A program made the translations under genes and the position numbers. DNA of 26,603 nucleotides from Actinomycetes bacterium. GTDB taxonomy: Bacteria > Actinomycetota > Coriobacteriia > Coriobacteriales > JAEZZM01. Shown piece by piece: positions 1 through 8,188 of the stretch. Location of the stretch: contig JAEZZM010000028.1 in assembly GCA_023418575.1 (NCBI GenBank), positions 1 through 26,603 on the forward strand, written 5' to 3'. The notes under the pieces are model-generated. The model was not told where the DNA came from. It worked only from the letters and a program-made list of their open reading frames with translations, and did not search any database. Each line of letters begins with the position of its first letter. Position 1 is the first letter of the stretch.

Positions 1-481
1 CTTCTTCTAGCATATTGTGCGTGTAATCTATAGCGCTTACCTGGTAGCCCAGCTGTGCCAAAATAATGGCAAAAAAGCCTGGTCCTGTACCAATGTCTAA
101 GACCTTGATATTCTTTCTTATAAAAACGCTCTGTTGTGCGCTCTGCTGTGTGCCTCGCAGCCTGCATTGCTGCACCTGTGCTTGTATGTTTTGCGGTGCT
201 GCTGACTGTACGCCCTGCTGCTGGTGCTGCTGTCTTTTATCGCATGCACACGGCTTTGCAGCTTGATCACTTAGGTGATCTTGAATGAGCTGGTCGATAA
301 AGTCTTTCCATACTATATGCTGCGCAGATTTAAGTTGATGCTGATTAAGCTCAGAATATGAGCAGGCTCTCTTTTCCCAGTATGCCTGGTTAGTGTTCTT
401 ATAGTCTTGAATTTGCTGTAGTAGTGTTTGATTGCCAGCTTTTATTCTTTTTTGAATCATTGTGCATGCATTCCATGTCAT
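1..481 (-). CDS. Class I SAM-dependent methyltransferase, N-terminal part
   Basis: The reading frame enters from the left window edge, so only about 160 N-terminal residues are present. Near the edge it shows the SAM-binding motif I (VLDIGTGPGFFAIILAQLGY) followed by an acidic-loop stretch (VSAIDYTHNMLEE), as in Methyltransf_11/25-type enzymes. The N-terminal part (AYWEKRACSYSELNQHQL) resembles the cap of small-molecule methyltransferases. Between cap and motif I lies a Gln-rich, low-complexity insertion of about 45 residues (HQQQG, QVQQC, QQSAQQS), unusual for the family. I chose the ATG at 481 because AGGAA lies about 11 bases upstream; an in-frame ATG at 460 has no ribosome binding site. 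The substrate cannot be told. Family assignment is firm. Confidence 0.8.
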   Translation of the reverse strand, partial: MTWNACTMIQKRIKAGNQTLLQQIQDYKNTNQAYWEKRACSYSELNQHQLKSAQHIVWKDFIDQLIQDHLSDQAAKPCACDKRQQHQQQGVQSAAPQNIQAQVQQCRLRGTQQSAQQSVFIRKNIKVLDIGTGPGFFAIILAQLGYQVSAIDYTHNMLEE

Positions 482-653
482 AGATAGCAAAGTTCCTGCT
501 AACTATCTTACAAATAATACTAATTTTAAATTTATCATACTTTAGAGGATTTCAGGGCCAGATAGTTACATCTGTGTCGGAAGCTTTGTTCTTAGCTATG
601 AGACAAGAGTTGAATAGCGTGCTAGCTGCTTACAAGAAAGTGTATGAGTCAAT

Positions 654-699
654 GAAAATGCGCCAAATCAAGGAATGAAAATGCGCCAAATCAAGGAAT
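654..699. repeat. 23-bp perfect tandem duplication
   Basis: Two identical 23-bp units lie head to tail at 654-676 and 677-699, each running from GAAAATGCG to AAGGAAT. Because 23 is not a multiple of three, the second copy shifts the open plus frame: it now stops at TGA 676-678, whereas a single unit would have read on through Leu-Pro-Ala to TAA. Confidence 0.9.
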
Positions 700-817
700 T
701 GCCTGCTTAAAAGATTAAGTGATGCCTGCATTTAGGGCTATGCGTGAGTAAAGATCCAGACACAAATATGTCACTAATAAGAATATACGGAGCATCTAGG
801 CTATATGCCTCAAAACT

Positions 818-857
818 CAATAAGCTTGCAAATCTGTAAAGACCTGCAAGCTTATTG
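818..857. terminator. Hairpin, likely terminator of the LRR gene
   Basis: CAATAAGCTTGCA at 818-830 pairs perfectly with 845-857 across a 14-base loop. On the minus strand it lies about 55 bases past the end of the LRR surface-protein gene. It is followed only by a short T stretch (GAGTTTTGAG), so termination activity is likely but not certain. Confidence 0.5.
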
Positions 858-912
858 TTCATCTAGTTTAGTTGACTAAGAGCGCTAAAGCCCGATAATC
901 CCAATTAAGTTC

Positions 913-3900
913 TTATTTTGTTTTGCCCGATCTTTTAAGATGCTCATGAGCCCTAAAAGCTAAGCTAACAAAGCCTATTAAAAGGCTAAATAGAGCCATA
1001 AAGATAAGAGCTAGATAAGAAAAGAAGCCAAAGCTTGAATCATAGGTTTTAGGTAAGCCTTTTGAGCTTTTGTTTTGTCCTACTTTCCCAAGTTCTTTGC
1101 CCTTATCTGCAAGTAAAGCGTTTAGGTAGTCCAACTTGCTAGCGCCATCTTTTGGTAAATCGTTTGCGTCACTAAATAAACCTGGCAGGCTAAAGTCAAA
1201 CTTTGGCCCACTTGTGGGCTCTGTCTTGTCAGGATTTGGCTTGGTGTCTGTTGTATCAGGTGCCGTGCCGGGTGTCGCTTCATCTGAAGCAGGAGCGCTT
1301 GCAGCCTTAATCTTTAGATAGTCAGAAGCGGCATCTTTTATCGCCGCATATACGCCAGCTCTGTGCTCTTTTGCACGTTCAGCCTCTCTAATTCCACCAA
1401 GGCTGTCAACATCATGATTGATAATTTCTGAGGCAGTCTTACCTTCATAATCAGCAAGGGTGACAATCGCTAACTCATGATAGCCTTCGTTATCCTCGTC
1501 AACATTTAAAATGGGGTTACCCCACTCATCTAGAGCACCAGCACCAATACTGTAACTTCTGTCTAAGACATATAAGATCTTATCGGTTTCTGGATCAAAA
1601 TAGACATTAAATCCAATGAAGTAGGGAGGAATGGGCAGACTGGACTCCAGCTCATGCACACCTTGGATCATTTTAGCCTTGCTTATAGGGCCCTGCTTTA
1701 GGCTCAAATCGGTAAGCAGTGAAAGTTCATGTTCTGCACGAGCAAGCTTTTCATCTGTCCAGGCAGCATTGTTAAAGTGCTGTTTTACATAATCAAGCTT
1801 TTCCGATAAAAGCTTAGCCCCTTCTTCATCTTTAGGCTGTCCAAGAGCATCATCAGCTTTTTTGATAGCTCTATCCAAGCTTAGCCTATCTAAGAAAAAG
1901 GGTGCTCTAAAGAGATATTGGGCCTGTTCGCCTTGGCTTATGCTATCTTTGGCAAGAAGAGCTTTACCTTCATCTTTTAGTTCTTTAAGCGCAGCTAGCA
2001 TTTCTGGTCGCAAACTAGAATCTGCTTGATCACCCTGCTTTGCTTCCTCTTCATCTAAAATCGTCTCTATCTTATCGACAAGCTCTTTAACGGCGCTACT
2101 ATCAGAGGCTTTTAGATTAGGGGCTACTACAAAATTATCGCCATTAGCAAGTTTATGCTCTTTGAGTTCAGCGGGCAGATTAATAAGGACCTTGTTGCCG
2201 TGTGTAGGGTCTCCGGGATTATCGTCAAAGGCATTAAAGCTAATGGATGCAAGGCTTGCTGGAGCCGTAAGCTTGCGTAATTTATTGCTTCTAAATGCCT
2301 CGGGACCTATGCTTTCAAGCTGTGCGGGAAGCACTAAATCTGAAAGCTCATTGGCAGCAAAGGCTTGGACTGCAATACTCTTAAGCTGAGTTGCGTTTGA
2401 AAAATCAACGCTGCTAATATTGCTTTCTGCAAAGGCCATCTCATCTATATGTTCAAGCTTGCTACCCTCTTCAAAGCCTACGCCATATTCTATGGTATTT
2501 TGTCTAAAGGCAGACCTGCCTATGCTGGTAAGTTCTCTAGGAATTAAGACCATGCTAATCCTATTAATGTGAAATGCCGCATCTCCCAGCTTTTTAAGGC
2601 CAGAAGGAAGTACCAGCATTTCAATTTCATTGTTCATAAAGGCTCCCTCAGCAATACTCTCTAAGGGGTCTTCTGGGTCAAACATGAGCTCACTTATTTT
2701 GTTAGACTGGAAGGCAAAAGCCCCAATTTCTGTGACGGTGCTGGGGATTTGTACACTACTTAAGTCATATTTTCTTAGCGCCGAGGCGTCAAAGTCTACA
2801 TTTCTAAAGGCGTTGGCAGCAATCTTATGGATGGCAACACCCTTATTAGAGCTGGGCAGCACAAGCTCTTTGTTTTCTCGCACCTTTAGTTTTCCAATAT
2901 TGGAAAAGCCGGTGATGATGCCAGGGTCATCAGGATCATAGCTAAAGTCTTCGTTAGTCCAGGTGCTTGTATCTATATCAAGCTCTGAGGTTTTGTGATC
3001 ATCGCCTGGATCTACCAAATAGTTGCCTAAGCTGGGCAGATTTTTTGGATTATTTCCTTCAGGCGTTTTTAAGACTACAGCAGAACCATATGAGAGCTCA
3101 CCAGGATTTCCATTAAAGGCATCGTTAGCTATTTTGTTAATAGAGTTGCTTAACACAACAGTTTTTAGCTGATTATCCTCAAAAACACCTTCATCTAGCT
3201 CTGTAAAAGGGGCTTCATTAAAGTTGATAGAGCTGATTTTATTGCTTTTAAAAACGCGCTCCCCAAGATTATTAAGAGACTTGGGAAGCTTAAGCTCTCC
3301 ACTTATAGCGTTGTCAAAAAACGCCTGGTCTTTGATTGTCTCAATTGAGTCAGGTAAATCTAGACTTGTGATGCTGCAGTGACCAAAGGCGTAATCAGAA
3401 ATAGAATTTAAACCTTCAGGAAGGCTTAGTTTTGAAAGCAATTTATTAAAGGCAAAGGCATCTTGGCCAATCTTGGTATAACCCTTGGGAATTACCAGGC
3501 TTTTTATGCGACCGCTAGAAAAATTAGCGCCCTTATCGACTATCTTATTTCCGTCTACATCAAGGTCATTAACTTCTCCGCCTATGCCTTCACGGCCAGT
3601 ATATTCATTAATTTCTTGAGATTTATTGGGTCTAAAAGCAAAGGCTGCAACCGTACTTAAAGGAGTGCCTTCAGCAGAATGTTGTGGTAAAACCAATTCT
3701 CCATCAGTTGATGAGAGTTTTTCTAGTCCAGCTTCGCTTAGGCCATATAGGGTGTCGCCCTCAGCAATAAAGTCACTGGCTTCCCAGTTTACTTCACTTG
3801 CATAAGCTTTCTGTATACCAAAAGCTTGCTCAATGATAGAGTGCTTAGTACCTGATTGATCACTCTGCAAAATAAAACCGGTGGTACTGCCGATAAGACA

Positions 3901-3969
3901 AAGCGCTACAAGCGCAGAAATATGGGGGCGAGAAGCACTGGGCTTCTGCTCCATGTGAGCATTGTGCAT
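913..3969 (-). CDS. BspA-type leucine-rich-repeat surface protein, LPKTY-anchored
   Basis: This 1018-residue protein is predicted to be secreted and wall-attached. A hydrophobic core at about 16-34 and a possible cleavage site after AYA (55-57) make a signal peptide. Two blocks of LRR_5/BspA repeats (units of about 23 residues of the form I..IG..AF..N.I..L.LP) lie at about 155-325 and 375-615. Each block ends in a similar cap containing AF..NPG and, 25-35 residues on, a (Y/F)VV/VDP-type segment, suggesting internal duplication. A helical region of about 620-800 and an acidic Pro/Thr linker follow. The C terminus has LPKTY at 972-976, a hydrophobic segment and a basic tail (HLKRSGKTK), which is a sortase signal. 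AGAAGGGA lies 6 bases before the ATG. BspA proteins of other genera bind fibronectin, fibrinogen or other bacteria; the ligand here is unknown. Confidence 0.85.
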   Translation of the reverse strand: MHNAHMEQKPSASRPHISALVALCLIGSTTGFILQSDQSGTKHSIIEQAFGIQKAYASEVNWEASDFIAEGDTLYGLSEAGLEKLSSTDGELVLPQHSAEGTPLSTVAAFAFRPNKSQEINEYTGREGIGGEVNDLDVDGNKIVDKGANFSSGRIKSLVIPKGYTKIGQDAFAFNKLLSKLSLPEGLNSISDYAFGHCSITSLDLPDSIETIKDQAFFDNAISGELKLPKSLNNLGERVFKSNKISSINFNEAPFTELDEGVFEDNQLKTVVLSNSINKIANDAFNGNPGELSYGSAVVLKTPEGNNPKNLPSLGNYLVDPGDDHKTSELDIDTSTWTNEDFSYDPDDPGIITGFSNIGKLKVRENKELVLPSSNKGVAIHKIAANAFRNVDFDASALRKYDLSSVQIPSTVTEIGAFAFQSNKISELMFDPEDPLESIAEGAFMNNEIEMLVLPSGLKKLGDAAFHINRISMVLIPRELTSIGRSAFRQNTIEYGVGFEEGSKLEHIDEMAFAESNISSVDFSNATQLKSIAVQAFAANELSDLVLPAQLESIGPEAFRSNKLRKLTAPASLASISFNAFDDNPGDPTHGNKVLINLPAELKEHKLANGDNFVVAPNLKASDSSAVKELVDKIETILDEEEAKQGDQADSSLRPEMLAALKELKDEGKALLAKDSISQGEQAQYLFRAPFFLDRLSLDRAIKKADDALGQPKDEEGAKLLSEKLDYVKQHFNNAAWTDEKLARAEHELSLLTDLSLKQGPISKAKMIQGVHELESSLPIPPYFIGFNVYFDPETDKILYVLDRSYSIGAGALDEWGNPILNVDEDNEGYHELAIVTLADYEGKTASEIINHDVDSLGGIREAERAKEHRAGVYAAIKDAASDYLKIKAASAPASDEATPGTAPDTTDTKPNPDKTEPTSGPKFDFSLPGLFSDANDLPKDGASKLDYLNALLADKGKELGKVGQNKSSKGLPKTYDSSFGFFSYLALIFMALFSLLIGFVSLAFRAHEHLKRSGKTK

Positions 3970-4064
3970 GCAAAATCCCTTCTTCTATTAAACATATGCC
4001 TGTGTGATGGAGGCAAAGCAGAAGTATATATTAACTTACTTTTTGGGATATTGCTAGTGCATAA

Positions 4065-4334
4065 GTAGGCTCTTATGTAACATGCCAGCGTTCAAGCTTT
4101 ATTGTAGGCAGAGTAGCTATTAGCATTGAATATAGGGGAGAAGGTTATGGCTCTCAGCTGCTGTGTGCTGCAGAGAAAAAAGCAGTAGAGCTCAAGGCAG
4201 AAAGTTTAGATTTAGCCTCACAGTATAAGGTTAAAGAGTTCTACGAGAAGCTGGGTTATGAGCGCTACGGTAAACTTTTTTACGATGAAGGCGTAGCTCA
4301 TTGTTGGATGAGAAAACGGCTTGAAACAAAATAA
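4065..4334 (+). pseudogene. GNAT N-acetyltransferase, C-terminal relic
   Basis: An open frame of 89 codons with no ATG, GTG or TTG start at its head reads as the back half of a GNAT acetyltransferase. The acetyl-CoA-binding motif A is clear (ISIEYRGEGYGSQLLCAAEK), followed by the family's end pattern (VKEFYEKLGYERYGK, then HCWMRKRL). The frame opens right after a TAA at 4062-4064 and the whole N-terminal half is missing, so this is a truncated remnant rather than a working gene. It sits between the LRR surface gene and the permease, a sign of past rearrangement there. Confidence 0.75.
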
Positions 4335-4376
4335 CTAATTGTAATTTCTAAATGATTCTAATCTCTATCATTGTTA

Positions 4377-4392
4377 TGTGATATAAATCACC
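4377..4392. promoter_or_regulatory. CRP/FNR-like palindromic operator candidate
   Basis: TGTGA-TATAAA-TCACC matches the CRP/FNR-family half-site layout TGTGA-N6-TCACA at 9 of 10 fixed positions. It ends about 100 bases before the permease ATG at 4495. No regulator gene is in the window, so this is a site candidate only. Confidence 0.4.
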
Positions 4393-4494
4393 TAAACGGT
4401 TGTATTTTATCGGTAAATGAATCTAAGCTACATTGTGCTCAAAGCTTGTCATAATAGAGTTAACTTCTATTTTTGGTAGGGAAAGGGGTGAGCT

Positions 4495-5853
4495 ATGTCA
4501 GCTCAGTCTTATGAGGCTACAAACCCTCTGTTTACCTGGAAGGGTAGACCAAAGTTTGTTCAGATTGTGCCCCTTGGGCTTTCTCATGTATTGGCTTCTG
4601 CTATGGGAGTTGTGGCACCAGCCATGATCTTGGCAAGTATTTGTAATTTAACACCTGCAGAGGAGACATTACTGATACAAGCTTCACTTATCATGACAGG
4701 TATAGCATCCTTACTGCAATTATTTCCGCTTTTTGGCAGGATTGGTACGGGACTACCTATTATCATGGGTGCTGCTTTTGCCTATGTCCCCGTATTTTCT
4801 AGCATTGGAGCAGAATTTGGCATAGGAACTATCCTAGGCGCAGAGATAGTAGGTGGTATAGTTGCTATCATTGTTGGCCTGTTTATTAAATATGTAAAAC
4901 ATCTATTCCCGGCAACAGTCACGGGAACGGTAATATTTACCATTGGTCTTTCCTTATATCCCATTGCCATTAGATGGATGGCAGGAGGGGAGGGAACTCC
5001 CGGATACGGAGGTCTGCTCAATTGGTTTATTGCGCTTTTGACCTTAGCTATAGTCTTTTTGCTGACTAACTTTACTAAGGGACTTTTATCCCAAGGCTCA
5101 CTGCTGTTTGGTATTATCCTTGGCACCATAATTGCTCTACCATTTGGTATGGTTGATTTGAGTAATCTTTCTCATGCAGGTTGGCTGGCTCTTCCTGGTA
5201 TTTTACATTTTGAACTAAACTTTGCTCCCGCTGCCATGGCAACAGCAGCCATAGTATATGTGGTTAACTGCTTACAAAATATGGGTGGTGTAGCTATGAC
5301 TACTAATGCAGTAGAGCATAGAATCCCCACTTCAAAAGAGTACCGTGGTGGCATTGTTTCTTTAGGCATCATGAGTATCCTGGGTGCTTTTATTGGCGCA
5401 GTCCCTCAATCTACGTATGAGCAAAACACAGGCATTATTATTTCTAATGGCGTTAAAAATAGACTCGTATTTCTTTTTGCCTGTCTGGTGTTTATTGTCG
5501 CAGGATTTTTGCCTAAACTAGCAGCTCTTTTAACCTGCATTCCTCAGCCAGTCTTGGGTGGAGCAGTTTTGGGTGTGTTTGCTACTATCACAATGAGTGG
5601 TCTTGAGCTCATTATTGAGGGCGGTCTTACTGATAGAAAAAAGCTCATAGTGGGCACTTCAATTGCTCTTGGTTTAGGTATCTATCACGTTTCTGGTTGT
5701 CTTGCAGGCCCCGGTATGCCTGCTTGGGTTGATGGAGTCTTTGGGGCATCAGAATTGGTGGTTTCTGCCTTGTGTGCCATTATTTTGAACCTGGTCTTAC
5801 CAAAAGATGAGGAAGCCTTGCAAGAACAAGAGGCTTTAAAAACAAATGATTAG
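4495..5853 (+). CDS. NCS2 family nucleobase:cation symporter (xanthine/uracil permease)
   Basis: This 452-residue membrane protein has about 14 hydrophobic segments. The family hallmarks are in order: the TM1 region with the conserved His (LGLSHVLASAMGVVAPAMI), the acidic signature around TM8, and the NCS2 motif QN.G: once as CLQNMGGVAMTTNAVEHR and again as TYEQNTGIIISNGVKNR. It imports a purine or pyrimidine base with protons across the cytoplasmic membrane; xanthine or uric acid type is more likely than uracil from the second motif, but the substrate is not decided. The ATG has AAAGGGG six bases upstream. A terminator follows at 5912. It converges on larB and probably forms its own transcript. 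The nucleoside hydrolase of the window would produce bases of the same class, though far away. Confidence 0.88.
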   Translation: MSAQSYEATNPLFTWKGRPKFVQIVPLGLSHVLASAMGVVAPAMILASICNLTPAEETLLIQASLIMTGIASLLQLFPLFGRIGTGLPIIMGAAFAYVPVFSSIGAEFGIGTILGAEIVGGIVAIIVGLFIKYVKHLFPATVTGTVIFTIGLSLYPIAIRWMAGGEGTPGYGGLLNWFIALLTLAIVFLLTNFTKGLLSQGSLLFGIILGTIIALPFGMVDLSNLSHAGWLALPGILHFELNFAPAAMATAAIVYVVNCLQNMGGVAMTTNAVEHRIPTSKEYRGGIVSLGIMSILGAFIGAVPQSTYEQNTGIIISNGVKNRLVFLFACLVFIVAGFLPKLAALLTCIPQPVLGGAVLGVFATITMSGLELIIEGGLTDRKKLIVGTSIALGLGIYHVSGCLAGPGMPAWVDGVFGASELVVSALCAIILNLVLPKDEEALQEQEALKTND

Positions 5854-5911
5854 TTAAGCTAGCATAAGCTCTCATAGCAGGATATCTACTCTTTAGAGCC
5901 TATAAGCCGAT

Positions 5912-5948
5912 AAGAAGCCAGCCTTGAGTCTTAGGTTGGCTTCTTTAA
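5912..5948 (+). terminator. Rho-independent terminator after the permease
   Basis: A 12-bp stem (AAGAAGCCAGCC with GGTTGGCTTCTT, one G-T pair) with a 10-base loop is followed by TTAAT on the plus strand. It lies between the convergent permease and larB genes and could serve both directions. Confidence 0.75.
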
Positions 5949-6072
5949 TATTGTTTACGATAAGGAAAAGCCTTTTTGTATCTGTATAATGCGATCAAAT
6001 CTATTAGTTATTGAGTTGTCATGACTTAAGAGATCGAGCCCTCAGCGCTAAGGTGCAAGCTTCTACTCAAGT

Positions 6073-6846
6073 TTAAGCTTGTGTCGATAAAAGACGCAGA
6101 ATTTGAGCTGCCTGATAGGCGGCTCCAAAGCCATTGTCAATATTAACGACGCTAATTCCTTCTGAACAAGAATTAAGCATAGATAAAAGAGCAGAAAGTC
6201 CCTGCATAGAGCTCCCGTAGCCTACGCTGGTGGGAACAGCAATTAAAGGCACCTCAATTAAGCCAGCTAATACGGTTGGTAAGGCAGCATCCATACCCGC
6301 AATAGCAATGACTACCTGAGCTTTTCTAATCTCATCAAGCACCGATAAAAGCCTGTGTAAACCAGCTACACCCTTATCGGCAAAGCATTGCAGAGGAGCT
6401 CCAAAAAACTCTAGACAGGCTTTTGCTTCCTCTAAGACCGGCTGATCAGAGCTTCCTGCTGATACAATGGCAACTTTGCCAGAAAGAGCTTTTCTATGCT
6501 TTAGTAGATGCGGGTTTATTACTATGGTTCGGGCAAGCTCATTTATTTCAAAAGCAATGTTAGGAGCATGGGTAAGTGAGGGAGTATCTTTTTTATGCTG
6601 AGCTTTAAGATTCTTAAGAGCCTCTAGCTGTTCACAATTAAGACGGGTCCCCAAAAAGGCTTGATTATGGCTGCTTAATTCTTGCATTAAGGACAGCAGC
6701 TGAGCTACGCTTTTGTGCTCACACAAAATGCTCTCGCCCATACGCCTGCGCTGTATCCGTTGAAAATCAAAGTCTATATCCATAATTTCTCTTGCCTCTT
6801 GAGGACCGTATTTATCGCTCTTACTATCACTGGCCGCAGAAGTCAA
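6073..6846 (-). CDS. larB: LarB, nicotinate dinucleotide carboxylase/hydrolase of nickel-pincer cofactor synthesis
   Basis: LarB carboxylates C5 of the pyridinium ring of nicotinic acid adenine dinucleotide and releases AMP, giving pyridinium-3,5-dicarboxylate mononucleotide. The C-terminal half is the PurE-like domain (VVIAIAGMDAALPTVLAGL, then VPTSVGYG) and carries the conserved cysteine in MLNSCSEGISVVNIDNGFG, Cys227 here, known in Lactiplantibacillus LarB to bond the substrate ring. Length 257 is normal. The start is uncertain: the first candidate is TTG at 6846, without a clear ribosome binding site, and an ATG at 6783 would give 236 residues but begin right at the conserved LarB N-terminal block (MDIDFDFQRIQRRRMGES). 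It is the last gene of larE-larA-larB, 47 bases after larA. Confidence 0.92.
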   Translation of the reverse strand: MTSAASDSKSDKYGPQEAREIMDIDFDFQRIQRRRMGESILCEHKSVAQLLSLMQELSSHNQAFLGTRLNCEQLEALKNLKAQHKKDTPSLTHAPNIAFEINELARTIVINPHLLKHRKALSGKVAIVSAGSSDQPVLEEAKACLEFFGAPLQCFADKGVAGLHRLLSVLDEIRKAQVVIAIAGMDAALPTVLAGLIEVPLIAVPTSVGYGSSMQGLSALLSMLNSCSEGISVVNIDNGFGAAYQAAQILRLLSTQA

Positions 6847-6893
6847 AGTTCATGCTTAAGTGCCCGTCTTAGTGAGCACTTTTTACCAGAAGC

Positions 6894-8186
6894 TTATTTT
6901 ACGATAACGCTGATTCCGTTTGGGATAACTGTTACCTGTGCTCCAGGCTTGCGATCATAGGCAAGTTTAAGCGCTTCGTCTAAGTTGGCAGCATAAAGCA
7001 TATACATATCTTCAATAATCTCTTTATTTTTGGGGTCAGAGATCATAATTAAGGTGTTGCGCTTCATAATATCTGAGTAGAACTGTGTTTGCCACTGATC
7101 TGGAACTGTTTGGGTGGCTGGGGTATCCATAATCTTTTGATGTACCTCTTCAACAGAAGAAGCCTCCTTAAAGCTTTGATACATTACCTCACCACCGTGT
7201 CCATCCCTACACTCACTGGCTACAATAATAACGCCGCCAGGATTGCAGCTTGCATCTGCAGCAGAAACTGATTTCACGGCTTGATAGATGTTTTGGTCTA
7301 AGGGATAGCCACCGTTGGATGTAATTACAATATCCGAGAACACCGGGCGTACTTGGCTAAAGGTATCAACAAAGGCAGCACCTTTTTCATGCGCTTTGAA
7401 GGGGTCTCCTGCAAATGCGGCGATAACCTTTTTATCCTCATCTAAAACAACATTAAGAATAAAGGCAAGCTTTGCTTCTTGTGCAGCAAAAATCATATCA
7501 CGATGAATGGGGTTTCCCTCGGTTATGCCTGCGCGCGCTTTTTTATTGTCGATAAATTCTGAGCAATGATTTGCTAGAACAGTTACTCTTGATGCAATGC
7601 CTGGTAACACGGATTTACGGCCACCGCTATAGCCTGCAAAGAAATGAGGCTCAATAAAACCTTCTGCTATTAAAAGGTCAGTATTTATCGCCAATTCATT
7701 TAAGACCAGCTTACCGCCAGAGGGCAAGGTTCCCAGCTCAACCATGGGGGAATTAGTGCAGTCATGATTGACAATGCGCTCGTTTTCAAAAATTTCTGAG
7801 CCATATTTTGCTCTAAGCTCTTCATCGGTAGATCCACGGTGAAAACCAGTTGCTACCAAAATGGTGATTTCAGCCTTGGGGTTAGCCTTGCGAATTTCTC
7901 TAAGCAAAAAAGGCATGGTGAGCTTGGAGGGAACGGGGCGCGTGTGATCTGAGCTAATAATAGTTACGCGTAAGGCTTCACTTGAGCTTTGTGCCTTTTC
8001 TTGACTGCGTTTTTGGACAAGCTCTGCAAGACCCAGGCTTCCAATGGGCTCATTAAGCGCCTGTTCAATAAGCTCTTCCTGGCTAAGTTCTTTGTTGTAT
8101 TCTGCTTGAGCTGGTTCTAGAATAGCGGTGTTATCAGGAAGCTCTGCTGTTAAAAAGCCATCTCCATAAGGAAGTTTGATTTGCAT
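6894..8186 (-). CDS. larA: LarA, nickel-pincer lactate racemase
   Basis: LarA interconverts D- and L-lactate (some relatives act on other 2-hydroxyacids) with a nickel-pincer nucleotide bound through a lysine. All key residues are visible with the spacing of the Lactiplantibacillus plantarum enzyme: His116 in ATGFHRG (H108 there), His181 and Lys191 in EPHFFAGYSGGRK (H174, K184), and His207 in LANHCSE (H200). The substrate-carboxylate motif SDHTRPVP is at 79-86. Length 430 is typical. The ATG has AAAGGA six bases upstream, and larE ends two bases before it, so the two are translationally coupled. The cofactor genes beside it support a working enzyme. Substrate is inferred; LarA homologues with other substrates exist. 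Confidence 0.93.
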   Translation of the reverse strand: MQIKLPYGDGFLTAELPDNTAILEPAQAEYNKELSQEELIEQALNEPIGSLGLAELVQKRSQEKAQSSSEALRVTIISSDHTRPVPSKLTMPFLLREIRKANPKAEITILVATGFHRGSTDEELRAKYGSEIFENERIVNHDCTNSPMVELGTLPSGGKLVLNELAINTDLLIAEGFIEPHFFAGYSGGRKSVLPGIASRVTVLANHCSEFIDNKKARAGITEGNPIHRDMIFAAQEAKLAFILNVVLDEDKKVIAAFAGDPFKAHEKGAAFVDTFSQVRPVFSDIVITSNGGYPLDQNIYQAVKSVSAADASCNPGGVIIVASECRDGHGGEVMYQSFKEASSVEEVHQKIMDTPATQTVPDQWQTQFYSDIMKRNTLIMISDPKNKEIIEDMYMLYAANLDEALKLAYDRKPGAQVTVIPNGISVIVK

Positions 8187-8188
8187 AC

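Larger units (their letters stand above)
482..912. other. Intergenic region with tandem duplication and hairpin
   Basis: No convincing gene is present. An open plus frame without a good start runs through about 541-678 (readable part LNSVLAAYKKVYESMKMRQI), and a 23-bp tandem duplication changes its last codons, so this may be the tail of a decayed gene; I do not recognise the family. A 13-bp inverted repeat at 818-857 lies downstream of the LRR surface-protein gene. Confidence 0.5.
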
